From assembly GCA_946480825.1 (NCBI GenBank), contig CAMLLG010000016.1, forward strand, positions 1 to 62,545: DNA of 62,545 nucleotides, in the 5' to 3' direction. Each line of letters starts with the position of its first letter. The first letter of the stretch is position 1. The notes under the pieces were generated by a model. The model was not told the DNA's origin and did no database searches. It saw nothing but the letters and a program-made list of their open reading frames with translations. The translations under genes and the position numbers were made by a program. This document shows, piece by piece, positions 1-8,267 of this stretch. The DNA comes from an uncultured Lysobacteraceae bacterium. GTDB lineage: Bacteria > Pseudomonadota > Gammaproteobacteria > Xanthomonadales > Xanthomonadaceae.

Positions 1-2
1 CG

Positions 3-578
3 ATCTTCATCCCGGTCTACGCCTTCCTGCTGCTGCCGATCTTCGCCGCGCTGTCGGCCGACACCACCCGCTTCCTCGAACGCGCTTCGAAAGTGCAGTG
101 GGGGCTGATGATCTGCGTGTTCTGCCTCTCGCACGTGCCGGCGCTGATGACGCTGAACATTCCCGGCTACGAAGGCCGCAATCTGCTGCTGATCGCCTTC
201 CTGGTGATCGTGGTCCAGGGCAGCGACGTGCTGCAGTACGTCTGGGGCAAGCTGCTGGGCAGGCACAAGGTCGCGCCGTCGCTGTCGCCGTCGAAAACCT
301 GGGAAGGCCTGATCGGCGGCGTCGCCAGCGCCACCGTGCTCGGCGCCGCGCTGCACGGCATCACCCCGTTCACCCCGCTCGAAGCCGCGCTGGTCGCCCT
401 CGTGATCTGCCTGATGGGTTTCTTCGGCGGCCTCGTGATGTCCGCGATCAAACGCGACCGGGGCGTGAAGGACTGGGGCCACATGATCGAAGGCCACGGC
501 GGCATCCTCGACCGCCTCGACTCCGTGGTGTTCGCGGCGCCGATCTTCTTCCATCTTGTGCGGTATGGGTGGATTTGA
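3..578 (+). CDS. Phosphatidate cytidylyltransferase (CdsA-type), 5' end missing
   Basis: The gene enters the window already open; the reading frame starts at base 3 and ends at TGA 576-578, giving the last 191 residues. It is hydrophobic with several membrane segments. Near the end it carries the CDP-diglyceride synthetase signature: SAIKRDRGVKDWG, then GHGGILDRLDS, the family's S-x-x-K-R-x4-K-D...H-G-G-x-x-D-R-x-D pattern. The family makes CDP-diacylglycerol from CTP and phosphatidate in the inner membrane. The stretch SPSKTWEG is also typical. Whether this is the housekeeping cdsA or a second paralogue cannot be decided because the upstream partner is outside the window. Confidence 0.85.
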   Translation: MFIPVYAFLLLPIFAALSADTTRFLERASKVQWGLMICVFCLSHVPALMTLNIPGYEGRNLLLIAFLVIVVQGSDVLQYVWGKLLGRHKVAPSLSPSKTWEGLIGGVASATVLGAALHGITPFTPLEAALVALVICLMGFFGGLVMSAIKRDRGVKDWGHMIEGHGGILDRLDSVVFAAPIFFHLVRYGWI

Positions 579-585
579 AAATCCG

Positions 586-654
586 CATAGGGTGCGCCCC
601 GGCGCACCGGATTTTCATGCATGGCATCTGCGGTGCGCCGAGGCGCACCCTATG
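586..654. repeat. REP-like long inverted repeat
   Basis: Two 24-base arms (586-609 and 631-654) are inverted copies with one mismatch around a 21-base loop. Each arm contains its own short palindrome, GGTGCGCC/GGCGCACC. It begins eight bases after the cytidylyltransferase stop codon, so it can act as a transcript end. The arrangement of a pair of palindromes facing each other is typical of REP/BIME elements. Confidence 0.8.
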
Positions 655-717
655 GGTTGGGTCGATCTGCCGCATGGACCTGCGCGCACAAACAGGCAAG
701 ACGGGATTGCATTGATT

Positions 718-754
718 TGAATCTAGATTCATAACTTATTCCGTCGGAAGTTAT
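718..754. promoter_or_regulatory. Pair of palindromes upstream of the orphan gene (candidate operator)
   Basis: TGAATCTAGATTCA (718-731) is a perfect 14-base palindrome. It is followed by an imperfect dyad with arms ATAACTT (731-737) and AAGTTAT (748-754) around TTCCGTCGGAA. Both lie in AT-rich DNA 28-64 bases before the start codon at 782, where a promoter would be expected. A regulatory role is inferred; no regulator is encoded next to it. Confidence 0.35.
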
Positions 755-781
755 TCATAAATTCAAGCCAGGGGATCGCAT

Positions 782-1489
782 ATGAAAAATAATTCACGAA
801 AATTATTTTCAGCACTCCGCGACACGGCGAGTGAAGCCGCAGACTCTGCAGCAGCTCTAGTCGACGTCGCGCTTAGCGCAGCAATTGATGAGGGCGCTTT
901 AGATAACTTGCCTATTGTTTCCCTGGGCGTCAGCCTTCTAAATATTAGAGACTCTTTTGCTACTGCTCGCCTCAAACGCAACGTTTCTGAATTCTACAAT
1001 GCCGCAAGATCGGCCGATAAAGAACGCATCAAAGATTGTTTTGAAAGAATTGAAAAGCAACCTGAGCATTATGAAGATTTCATCGAAACGGCTCTTTCCA
1101 TTCTTTTGGAATCACATCGCCCATTGAAGTCTCAGCTTTTGGGACGATTACTCGTGTCTTTGAGTGAATCTCGAATTAGCTATGAACAGTATGACGAATT
1201 GACACTGATCATTGCAGAAGGTTCAGTAGCCGCGCTTCGAGCGATTCCTAGATACTTCGAACGAAGATACGCGAAAATTATTAATGATCCTCTCCCGCGA
1301 GGGAGACCATTAACTCCACACTTGGTCAGCTTGGGCTTGATGGATCTCAATTCCATGCCTCAAGAAATAAACGAACTCGCAGTCTTAATTTATTTGCACG
1401 GATTCAATGGGAACACCCATGTTGCCGAAACGGTTAAAGAGAATCGGATTACAGGCGTGGATATTCCGTCAGCTGACAACCACCTGTAG
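782..1489 (+). CDS. AT-rich orphan protein of unknown function, 235 aa
   Basis: The ATG at 782 follows AGGGGA at good spacing. Codon choice is much more AT-rich than every neighbour, suggesting horizontal transfer. The protein is predicted mostly helical and soluble. It has a moderately hydrophobic N-terminal stretch (residues 30-60, LPIVSLGVSLLNIRDSF), then a charged helical part (DKERIKDCFERIEKQPEHY) and LLGRLLVSLSESRISYEQYDEL. This layout resembles a widespread family of small uncharacterised bacterial proteins that I recall as having a 'two hydrophobic helices then FL-x-KI' pattern. I cannot name a function. It stands alone between a repeat element and mutM. Confidence 0.75.
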   Translation: MKNNSRKLFSALRDTASEAADSAAALVDVALSAAIDEGALDNLPIVSLGVSLLNIRDSFATARLKRNVSEFYNAARSADKERIKDCFERIEKQPEHYEDFIETALSILLESHRPLKSQLLGRLLVSLSESRISYEQYDELTLIIAEGSVAALRAIPRYFERRYAKIINDPLPRGRPLTPHLVSLGLMDLNSMPQEINELAVLIYLHGFNGNTHVAETVKENRITGVDIPSADNHL

Positions 1490-1570
1490 ACATACCGTCA
1501 TGCAGTAAAAAAATCGCAATGTTGCATGTTTTCTGACACTAACTTTTACTGACCCTCTACTTCAGCCCCC

Positions 1571-2479
1571 ATGCCCGAACTCCCCGAAGTCGAAACCACG
1601 CGTCGCGGTCTGGCGCCGCATCTGGAAGGGCGGCGCATCGTCGGCGTGACGCTGCGGCGGCCGGATCTGCGCTGGCCGATTCCGCGCGAGATCGAAGCGC
1701 TGTTGCCGTCGCGAAAGATCACCGCGATCCGGCGGCGGGCGAAGTATCTGCTGATGGACACCGATGCCGGTTCGGCGCTCTGGCACTTGGGCATGTCGGG
1801 GAGCATGCGGGTGTTGCCGGTGGAGACGCCGGTGCAGGCGCACGATCATGTGGATCTGTTGATCGGGGACGATGAAGGTTCGCTGCGGGCCCCCACCCCG
1901 GCCCTCCCCCGCGTGCGGGGGAGGGAGCAAAGCGGGCGTGAGAGGGTGAAAGACGCATCGCAGGGCATGCGCGTGCTGCGCTTCAACGATCCGCGGCGGT
2001 TCGGTTGTCTGTTGTGGCAGGCGCCGGGCGAGACGCACGAGCTGTTGCGCGATCTCGGGCCGGAGCCGCTGTCGGACGATTTCAGCGGCGAGCTGCTGTT
2101 CGAGCGCAGCCGCGGGCGCAAGGCGCCGGTGAAGGCGTTCCTGATGGATCAGAAGATCGTGGTCGGTGTGGGCAACATCTACGCGGCCGAGGCGCTGTTC
2201 GCGGCCGGCGTGTCGCCGCTGCGCGCGGCGGGCAAGGTCTCGCGCGAACGTTACGAGGCGATCGCGACCGAGATCCGGCGCATCCTGGCGTATGCGATCC
2301 GGCGCGGCGGCACCACGCTGCGGGATTTCCTCAGCCCGGACGGCGCGCCCGGCTATTTCGAGCAGGAGCTGTCGGCCTACGGCCGCGGCGGCGAGCCCTG
2401 CCCGCGCTGCGGGCGGCCGCTGAAGCAGGCGATGCTTGCGCAGCGCGCCACGGTCTGGTGCGGGCACTGCCAGCGCTGA
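1571..2479 (+). CDS. mutM: Formamidopyrimidine-DNA glycosylase (Fpg/MutM)
   Basis: Base-excision repair enzyme that removes 8-oxoguanine and formamidopyrimidines and then nicks the abasic site. The N-terminus MPELPEVETTRRGL gives the catalytic Pro2 and Glu3; Lys58 in RRAKYLL matches the conserved DNA-contacting lysine. NPRRFG-type residues appear as NDPRRFG. The C-terminal zinc finger is Cys277, Cys280, Cys297, Cys300, with Arg292 in the finger loop. At 302 residues it is about 27-30 longer than usual. The excess is residues 107-132, encoded by a palindromic repeat that has inserted without breaking the frame. It should still be active because the insert lies in a surface loop between beta strands (inference). 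No strong Shine-Dalgarno is visible. Confidence 0.97.
   Translation: MPELPEVETTRRGLAPHLEGRRIVGVTLRRPDLRWPIPREIEALLPSRKITAIRRRAKYLLMDTDAGSALWHLGMSGSMRVLPVETPVQAHDHVDLLIGDDEGSLRAPTPALPRVRGREQSGRERVKDASQGMRVLRFNDPRRFGCLLWQAPGETHELLRDLGPEPLSDDFSGELLFERSRGRKAPVKAFLMDQKIVVGVGNIYAAEALFAAGVSPLRAAGKVSRERYEAIATEIRRILAYAIRRGGTTLRDFLSPDGAPGYFEQELSAYGRGGEPCPRCGRPLKQAMLAQRATVWCGHCQR
1902..1925. repeat. Palindromic repeat inserted inside mutM
   Basis: CCCTCCCCCGC (1902-1912) and GCGGGGGAGGG (1915-1925) form an 11-bp hairpin with a two-base loop. With flanking sequence (about 1889-1966) it looks like the dispersed 'CCCCTCCC...GGGAGGG' repeats common in Xanthomonadaceae intergenic DNA. Here it is translated as part of MutM (residues 107-132). 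Confidence 0.75.
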
Positions 2480-2580
2480 GGTTCGCGAGGCGGTTCGCGG
2501 GGTCGCGGCACCGCCGCGATGCCGGCCGTCGCCGGGGCGCGGTATAGTCGGTTTCCGACCGATGGCGCCCCGACCCGTCC

Positions 2581-3168
2581 ATGAGCGACCACCCCAGCGA
2601 ATCCGCCGACATCACCCAATGGCTGGATGCCGCCCGCGACGGCGACCGCGCCGCGCTGGACCGCGTGTTGGGCACGCTGTACCACGAGCTGCACGCGATG
2701 GCCCGGCGCCAGCTGGCCGGCCAGTACGGGCAGACGCTGGACGCGACCGCGCTGGTGCACGAGGCCTATCTGAAGCTCATCGGCCGCCGCGACGTGCAGT
2801 TCGACGATCGCGCGCATTTCTTCGCCTACGCCGCCTCGGCGATGCGCAGCGTGGTGGTGGACTACGCCCGCCAGCGCCTGGCGCAGAAGCGCGGCGGCGA
2901 TCTGCATCGCGTGACCGAGCTGCCCGACGATGTCGAAGGCGGCCTGCGCCTGGACGAGGACATGCTGGGCCTGGACACCGCGCTGACCAAGCTGGCCGGG
3001 GTCGACGCCAAGCTGGCCCAGGTGGTGGAACTGCGCTACTTCGCCGGCCTCTCCGAGCAGGAGATCGCCGAACTGCTCAATCGCTCCGAACGCAGCATCC
3101 GCCGCGACTGGCAGAAGGCGCGTTTGTTCCTGCTGGCGTCGCTGGGCGACGAGAACGGCCAGCGCTGA
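2581..3168 (+). CDS. ECF-family RNA polymerase sigma factor
   Basis: 195-residue sigma-70-like protein of the ECF group that pairs with Ser/Thr kinases (TIGR02999/Sigma70_ECF type). Region 2 runs from about residue 15 to 90 (LYHELHAMARRQLA, ALVHEAYLKLIG, HFFAYAASAMRSVVVDYAR). Region 4 (residues 130-190) carries VVELRYFAGLSEQEIAELLN and the helix-turn-helix. No anti-sigma gene is adjacent. The next gene, 74 bp downstream on the same strand, is a Ser/Thr kinase, so the kinase is the likely control partner (inference). A TATAGT box at 2543-2548 may be its promoter. Confidence 0.92.
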   Translation: MSDHPSESADITQWLDAARDGDRAALDRVLGTLYHELHAMARRQLAGQYGQTLDATALVHEAYLKLIGRRDVQFDDRAHFFAYAASAMRSVVVDYARQRLAQKRGGDLHRVTELPDDVEGGLRLDEDMLGLDTALTKLAGVDAKLAQVVELRYFAGLSEQEIAELLNRSERSIRRDWQKARLFLLASLGDENGQR

Positions 3169-3242
3169 CGGCTTGCGGGCATCGCCCGCAGCGGCGACGA
3201 TGATGCCGACCACACGCGACGGCTGAGCAGAACCCCACGCCC

Positions 3243-6113
3243 ATGGACGCCGAACGCTGGCAACGCCTGTCGCCGCTGCTCGATGCGCTGATCGAACTCG
3301 ACGCCGATGCCCGCAGGGCGCGGCTCGAGACGCTGCGCGAAGAAGATCCGGCGCTGGCCGGCGAACTCGAGGCGCTGCTGGCGCTGGAGGACGAGAACGA
3401 GGATTTCCTCGCCGAGCCGCTGGTGGCGCCGCCGCCGATGGCCAAACCGGAGACGATGATCGGGCCGTACAAGCTCGATCGTCTGCTCGGCGAGGGCGGC
3501 ATGGGCCAGGTCTGGCTGGCGCGCCGCGCGGACGGTCTGTACCAGCGCCGGGTCGCGCTGAAACTGCTGCGCCCGGGCCTGGCCGACCCCAACCTGCGCC
3601 AGCGCTTCACCCGCGAACGTCAGATTCTCGCCCGCCTCGGCCATCCGCACATCGCCCGACTGCTGGACGCCGGCATCAGCACCGACAACCAGCCGTATCT
3701 GGCGCTGGAATACGTCGAAGGCGAGCCGATCACCGACTGGTGCCGCAGCCGCGACCTCAACGTCGAGGCGCGGATCAAGCTCTTCCTGCAGGTGTGCGAG
3801 GCGGTGAGCCATGCGCACGCGAACCTGATCGTGCATCGCGATCTGAAGCCGTCGAACATCATGGTGACGCCGCTGGACGAAGTGCGGCTGCTGGATTTCG
3901 GCATCGCCAAACTGCTGGACGGCCCCGAACCGGGCCGCGACAACACCCGCACCGAAGTGCGCGCCTTCACCCTGCACTACGCGGCGCCGGAACAGATCCG
4001 CGGCGAGCCGGTCACCACCATGACCGACGTGTATTCGCTGGGCGTGGTGCTGTACGAACTGCTGGCCGAGACCAAGCCCTATCGACTCAAGCGGCAGACC
4101 GACGCGGAATGGGAAGAGGCGATCCTGATCGCCGATCCGCAGCGGCCTTCGGCGACTCTGCTGCGCGAAGCCGACAGCGATCCCTCGCGGATGGCGGCGC
4201 TGCGCCGGCGCGCGAAGGACATCGCCGGCGATCTGGACAACATCGCGCTGAAGGCGCTGTCGAAACGTCCGGAACACCGCTATCCCTCGGTGGAGGCGAT
4301 GGCGCTGGATCTGCACCGCTATCTCGAAGGCAAGCCGGTGCTGGCGCGGCCGCAGAGCATGGCCTATCGCGGGCACAAGTTCGTGCAGCGGCATCGCTGG
4401 GCGCTGGGGACCACCGTGCTGGTGCTGGCGGTGCTGACCACCGCGCTGGTGCTGGTGACCTGGCAGGCGCGGCAGGCGGTGCGCGAAGCCAGCCGCGCGC
4501 AGGCGCTGCAGGATTTCGTGACCGGCCTGTTCGAACAGGCCGGCGGACGCAGCACGCCGGGCCCGCTGGACGTGCGCAAACTGCTGGAAGCCGGCGAACA
4601 GCGCGGCAACAGCGAACTCGCGCGGCAGCCGCTGGCGCAGGCGGAACTGTTCGGTGTGATCGCGCGGCTGCGCCTGGGCCTGGGCGATTACCGCGAGGCC
4701 GAACGACTGTTGAAGACCCAGAGCGCGCTGCTCGCCGGCCTGGAAGACGCGCCCGACAGCCTGCGGCTGGCGTCGGCGACGGACTACGGCCGCACCATGC
4801 GCCTGCTGGATCGTTCGCCCGAATGCGTGGCGCGGATGAAACCGTTGGAAAGCGACGCGCGCGGCCTGCAGCGGAGCCTGCCGGCGCAGGTCGCGGATTT
4901 CTATTCCGAACTGGGCCGCTGCCAGCGCCAGGAGAACCGGCCCGAGGTGGCGCGGCTGTTGTTCCAACGCTCGCTGGAAGTGCGGCGCAACACCCTGGAA
5001 GACGTCGCCGGCGTGGTCGAGAACCTCGCCGACCTGGCCGACCTCGACAGCGACGACGGCAAGACCGAAGCCGCGCTGCAGGGTTTCCGCAACGCGCTGG
5101 CGCAGTTGCAGGCCAGCGTCGGCAACCGTCATCGGCTGGCGATCGATCTGCAGCGGCGCCTGTGCGATCTGGAGCGCAGCGCCGGGCAACTGGTGATCGC
5201 CGAGCGCGACTGCTACGACGCGCTGACCCTGGCGATGGACCTGCACGGTGCGGAACATCCGGCGAGCGTCGACGCGCGTCGACAGCTCGCGGCGATCCAT
5301 GTCGACCTGGGCCGTTTCCGCGAAGCCGGCGAAGCCTTCCGCGACAGTCATGCGTGGCTGGTCGCACGGCTCGGTCGCAATCACGAAGACGTGGCGCGCA
5401 ACGACGGCAGCCTCGGCATCGTGGCCTGGGAACTGGGCGAATTCGACACCGCGCTGCGTCATCTGGACCGCGCGCTGGGGGTGCTGCGCAAGGACCCGAC
5501 GTCGTCGCTGTACCAGGGCGTGCTGTTCAACAAGGCGATGGTGCTGCACGACGCCGGGCGCAACCGCGAAGCGCTGCCGCTGCTGCTGCAGGTACGCCGG
5601 TTGCGCGCCGCGCATCTGGGCGCCACCCACCGTCGGGTCGGCGACACCGAACGGATGATCGGCGAGGTGCAGGCCGCGCTCGGCCACGACCAACGGGCGC
5701 GCGAACAGCTCGCGAGCGCGGTGAAACTCACCCGCGCCGGCTACGGACCTTCGCATCCGAACACACGACGCGCCGAGCTGTCGCTGGCGCTGTTCGATCT
5801 GGCGCATGCAGAGCCGGCACCCTCGGCGCCGAACACACTGCAGGATGGGGCGCAGGATGGGCCGCAGCACGCGTCGCAGGACGAATTGCAAAACCGGCTG
5901 CAGGCGCTGTCCGCGTTGCCGAAATCCGATCCTGAACTGCGCAAGGTCGCATGGCTGGCGGGCACCGCCCTCGCCCTGCAGCGCTGCCGCGAACCGGGCT
6001 TCGGCGAAGGGCCGGCGATGCTGGAGGCGATCGGCAGCGAGATCGCCGCGGCCCTGCCCGAAGGCGGCAGCGTCGCCCGCACCTTCGAACGCGAACGCCA
6101 GCGCTGCCGTTGA
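3243..6113 (+). CDS. Membrane Ser/Thr protein kinase with TPR-like C-terminal half
   Basis: 956 residues. The kinase domain spans about 75-365: glycine loop GEGGMGQV, VALKL lysine, catalytic HRDLKPSNI, DFGIAKL, and APEQIRGE. It is complete and should be active. One membrane segment follows near residue 385-408 (LGTTVLVLAVLTTALVLVTW). The C-terminal 540 residues are helical repeats of the tetratricopeptide kind, with the segment after the membrane helix predicted outside the cytoplasm, so it may sense an envelope signal or bind a partner. It follows the ECF sigma gene and probably regulates it by phosphorylation; this pairing is known for this sigma group, but the target here is inferred. Confidence 0.92.
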   Translation: MDAERWQRLSPLLDALIELDADARRARLETLREEDPALAGELEALLALEDENEDFLAEPLVAPPPMAKPETMIGPYKLDRLLGEGGMGQVWLARRADGLYQRRVALKLLRPGLADPNLRQRFTRERQILARLGHPHIARLLDAGISTDNQPYLALEYVEGEPITDWCRSRDLNVEARIKLFLQVCEAVSHAHANLIVHRDLKPSNIMVTPLDEVRLLDFGIAKLLDGPEPGRDNTRTEVRAFTLHYAAPEQIRGEPVTTMTDVYSLGVVLYELLAETKPYRLKRQTDAEWEEAILIADPQRPSATLLREADSDPSRMAALRRRAKDIAGDLDNIALKALSKRPEHRYPSVEAMALDLHRYLEGKPVLARPQSMAYRGHKFVQRHRWALGTTVLVLAVLTTALVLVTWQARQAVREASRAQALQDFVTGLFEQAGGRSTPGPLDVRKLLEAGEQRGNSELARQPLAQAELFGVIARLRLGLGDYREAERLLKTQSALLAGLEDAPDSLRLASATDYGRTMRLLDRSPECVARMKPLESDARGLQRSLPAQVADFYSELGRCQRQENRPEVARLLFQRSLEVRRNTLEDVAGVVENLADLADLDSDDGKTEAALQGFRNALAQLQASVGNRHRLAIDLQRRLCDLERSAGQLVIAERDCYDALTLAMDLHGAEHPASVDARRQLAAIHVDLGRFREAGEAFRDSHAWLVARLGRNHEDVARNDGSLGIVAWELGEFDTALRHLDRALGVLRKDPTSSLYQGVLFNKAMVLHDAGRNREALPLLLQVRRLRAAHLGATHRRVGDTERMIGEVQAALGHDQRAREQLASAVKLTRAGYGPSHPNTRRAELSLALFDLAHAEPAPSAPNTLQDGAQDGPQHASQDELQNRLQALSALPKSDPELRKVAWLAGTALALQRCREPGFGEGPAMLEAIGSEIAAALPEGGSVARTFERERQRCR

Positions 6114-6151
6114 TCCGCACCGATCGCCCTGCCACCGCCGAGGAATCCACC

Positions 6152-6658
6152 ATGCCATCGCTCCGCAACACCGCGAGCAACGCCGCGAACACCGCCGTGC
6201 GCATCGCCATCATCGGCGCCGCACTCGTCGCCGGACTGTCCTCCAGCGCCTGCGCGCAATCGGGCAGTCGCGTCGATGCGCCTGCGGGCGGCGGCGCGAA
6301 GACCGGCAGCATCGCCGGTCGCATCCTGCATCCGGCCCACGTGGTGCCGGCGCTGCGGATCTGCGCGATCGGCAGCGGCGCGCCCGCGGAAGCGACGCGG
6401 ATCTGCGTGCGCACGCGCGCCCACGAGGACCGCTACCGGATCGATGGCCTGCCGCCGGGCGACTACATCGTCATCGCATCCATCGCCGAAGGCATGTATC
6501 GCGTCGGCGGTCACATGCAGCCGGTGCAGTGCATCCGCGCGCCGTGTCCGGAGATGCCGAAGCCGGTGACGGTGGCGCCCGCCGCCGCGGTCGACGACAT
6601 CGATTTGAACGGCTTCTACGAACGCCGCGACGATTTTCCGGCGCTGCCGCCGGAGTGA
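6152..6658 (+). CDS. Exported protein of unknown function, 168 aa
   Basis: I chose the ATG at 6152 because GAGGAA lies before it and a signal peptide follows directly: RIAIIGAALVAGLSSSACA, likely cut before QSGS. The mature part holds one beta-sandwich-like segment, TGSIAGRILHPA...RYRIDGLPPGDYIVIASI, the pattern of carboxypeptidase-regulatory/PEGA-type domains. These usually act as structural or binding modules. It starts 38 bp after the kinase gene, so it probably belongs to the sigma/kinase operon and could be an envelope partner (inference). Lipidation at the Cys before Ala is possible, but the lipobox is poor. Confidence 0.75.
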   Translation: MPSLRNTASNAANTAVRIAIIGAALVAGLSSSACAQSGSRVDAPAGGGAKTGSIAGRILHPAHVVPALRICAIGSGAPAEATRICVRTRAHEDRYRIDGLPPGDYIVIASIAEGMYRVGGHMQPVQCIRAPCPEMPKPVTVAPAAAVDDIDLNGFYERRDDFPALPPE

Positions 6659-6687
6659 ACGCCGGAGTGATCGCCGCTGGCGCGCAC

Positions 6688-6775
6688 GGTAGAGCGGCCT
6701 GACCAGCCTTCGACTGTTGAAAACCAGGCCGCTGGTTTTCTGGAACGGAGCAGCGGCCTGAAGGCCGCTCTACCG
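6688..6775. repeat. Inverted repeat between convergent genes
   Basis: Arms CGGTAGAGCGGCCT (6688-6701) and AGGCCGCTCTACCG (6762-6775) are perfect inverted copies around 60 bases. The unit GGTAGAGCGG recurs at 43913. It lies between the converging exported-protein and tdk genes and may end both transcripts. Confidence 0.75.
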
Positions 6776-6804
6776 ACTTGATCGGAAGGTAGCCGAGGGG
6801 CGCG

Positions 6805-7431
6805 TTACTGCGACAGCGGCAACGGATGCTGCAGCGGATCGATCCGGCCTTCGCCGCGCATGACCTTCTTGAACTCGGCGCGACTCACCGAGATGTAGCG
6901 TTCGTTGCCGCCGATCTCCACCTGCGGCCCGTCCTGCACCGCATGGCCCTGTTCGTCCACGCGCACGGTCATCGTCGCCTTCTTGCCGCTGTGGCAGATG
7001 GTCTTGATCTCGGTGAGCTCGTCGGCCCACGCCAGCAGATACTGGCTGCCCTCGAACAGTTCGCCGCGGAAATCGGTGCGCAGGCCGTAGCACAGCACCG
7101 GAATGCGCAGGCGATCGACGATCTCGCTCAGCTGCCACACCTGGGCCTTGCTCAGGAACTGCGCCTCGTCGACCAGCACGCAGTCGAGCTTGCCGCAGGT
7201 CGCGATATCGTTGCGTACCAGCGCTTCGAGATCGTCGTCGCGCTCGAAGGCGTGGCCTTCGGCGCTGAGCCCGATCCGCGAAGCGACCGTGCCCGAACCG
7301 GCGCGGAAGTCCAGCTTCGGGGTGAAGATCGCCACGCGCATGCCGCGCTCGCGATAGTTGTGCGCGGACTGCAGCAGGGTCGTGGTCTTTCCGGCGTTCA
7401 TCGCCGAATAGTAGAAGTAGAGCTTGGCCAT
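6805..7431 (-). CDS. tdk: Thymidine kinase
   Basis: Type II thymidine kinase (208 aa) of the pyrimidine salvage pathway, phosphorylating thymidine with ATP. Walker A is SAMNAGKTT at the N-terminus; DEAQFL is the Walker B/catalytic Glu region; [16 protein letters not shown] and [11 protein letters not shown] are the thymidine-binding lasso segments. Compared with the E. coli protein as I recall it, the cysteines of the zinc-lasso region are reduced: TICHSG in place of a Cys pair, and SVSR in place of SVCR. Structural zinc is therefore probably not bound. A TAAACT box ends only six bases before the ATG, suggesting a leaderless or very short-leader mRNA. Confidence 0.96.
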   Translation of the reverse strand: MAKLYFYYSAMNAGKTTTLLQSAHNYRERGMRVAIFTPKLDFRAGSGTVASRIGLSAEGHAFERDDDLEALVRNDIATCGKLDCVLVDEAQFLSKAQVWQLSEIVDRLRIPVLCYGLRTDFRGELFEGSQYLLAWADELTEIKTICHSGKKATMTVRVDEQGHAVQDGPQVEIGGNERYISVSRAEFKKVMRGEGRIDPLQHPLPLSQ

Positions 7432-7437
7432 GCCGCC

Positions 7438-7443
7438 AGTTTA
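7438..7443 (-). promoter_or_regulatory. Candidate -10 box of tdk
   Basis: Reading leftward, TAAACT lies six bases before the tdk ATG at 7431, placing the predicted transcript start at or next to the start codon. No convincing -35 hexamer is seen. Confidence 0.35.
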
Positions 7444-7472
7444 AAACACAGCGCTCGGGAACCGGCAGCGAT

Positions 7473-8267
7473 TCAGGGCTGCGGCGCCGGCGCCTCCTCC
7501 ACCGAAGCGTCGGCATCGCCGATCTCGCCCACCCGCACGATCCCGTTCTTCCAGGCGCGGTCTTCCGCGGCCCAGTAGCGCTGCGGGTCGGTGCGCGACG
7601 GCGCGTGCACGGTCGCCAGGATCAGCGCATCGTTGACGTTGGCCATCGTGCCGCGGAGTGTGTCGCCGGAGGTGATGCCGACGCCGCCATCGAAGCCGGT
7701 GCGCGAACCGGTGACGTTCAGACGGCTCTGGGTCAACGCCAGTTCGAAGCGGCGCTTCGCCGCCGGATCGCCGTATTCGGCGTACAGCGCGGGGCCGCGA
7801 CGGGTCACGTCGGCCTGCTGCGCGGGCGTGAGTTCGCGCCACATGCGCTCGCGGATCGCGAGGAACTGCGGATAACCGCGTTCGGCGGCGATGTCCGCCC
7901 ACAGATAGCCGAGCACCCGATCCTCGCGCACGCCGACACCGTGCCAGTGCAGCAGGCTGAGCCGGTGCTGCGAATATTTGTCGGCGTAGCGCGCGGCCAG
8001 ACGGAAGGCCTTGGCGGCATCGCGCCAGTTGCCGGTCGCGGCGGCCTTCTGGCCGTAGAGGCGATGGCGTTCGTTCGGATGATGCACGCTGAGCGCGTAG
8101 AGCAGATCGAAGCGGGCGAGCGCCTGCGCATCGGTATCGATGGCGACCGCGGTCTCGGCCTGTGCGGCGTCGATGGCCGGATCATCGGCCGCGAACGCCG
8201 CGCCTGCCGCCGACAGCGACAGGCCCAGCGCCAGCGTCGAAGCCGTCAGTCGCGCACGCACGCTCAC
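7473..8267 (-). CDS. Exported Sel1/TPR-like protein (paralogue B), 264 aa
   Basis: GTG start at 8267 is chosen because it overlaps the upstream stop codon as GTGA and directly precedes a signal peptide (ARLTASTLALGLSLSAAGAAFA). The mature protein has helical-repeat features of Sel1 type (DAAKAFRLAARYADKYSQHR, GYLWADIAAERGYPQF). It shares with its upstream neighbour the motifs GSRTGF-x-x-GV, YW...W and RVGEI near the C-terminus, so the pair arose by tandem duplication. Substrate and function unknown. Confidence 0.8.
   Translation of the reverse strand: MSVRARLTASTLALGLSLSAAGAAFAADDPAIDAAQAETAVAIDTDAQALARFDLLYALSVHHPNERHRLYGQKAAATGNWRDAAKAFRLAARYADKYSQHRLSLLHWHGVGVREDRVLGYLWADIAAERGYPQFLAIRERMWRELTPAQQADVTRRGPALYAEYGDPAAKRRFELALTQSRLNVTGSRTGFDGGVGITSGDTLRGTMANVNDALILATVHAPSRTDPQRYWAAEDRAWKNGIVRVGEIGDADASVEEAPAPQP

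Noticed and set aside
1490..1570. Possible terminator after the orphan gene (ATGCA...TGCAT with an A run)
   Set aside because: Stem of five bases only and the T run is not placed after it.
3036..6158. Open frame of 1040 codons on the minus strand over the kinase gene
   Set aside because: Shadow of the Ser/Thr kinase; composition Gln/Arg/His-rich and no motif.
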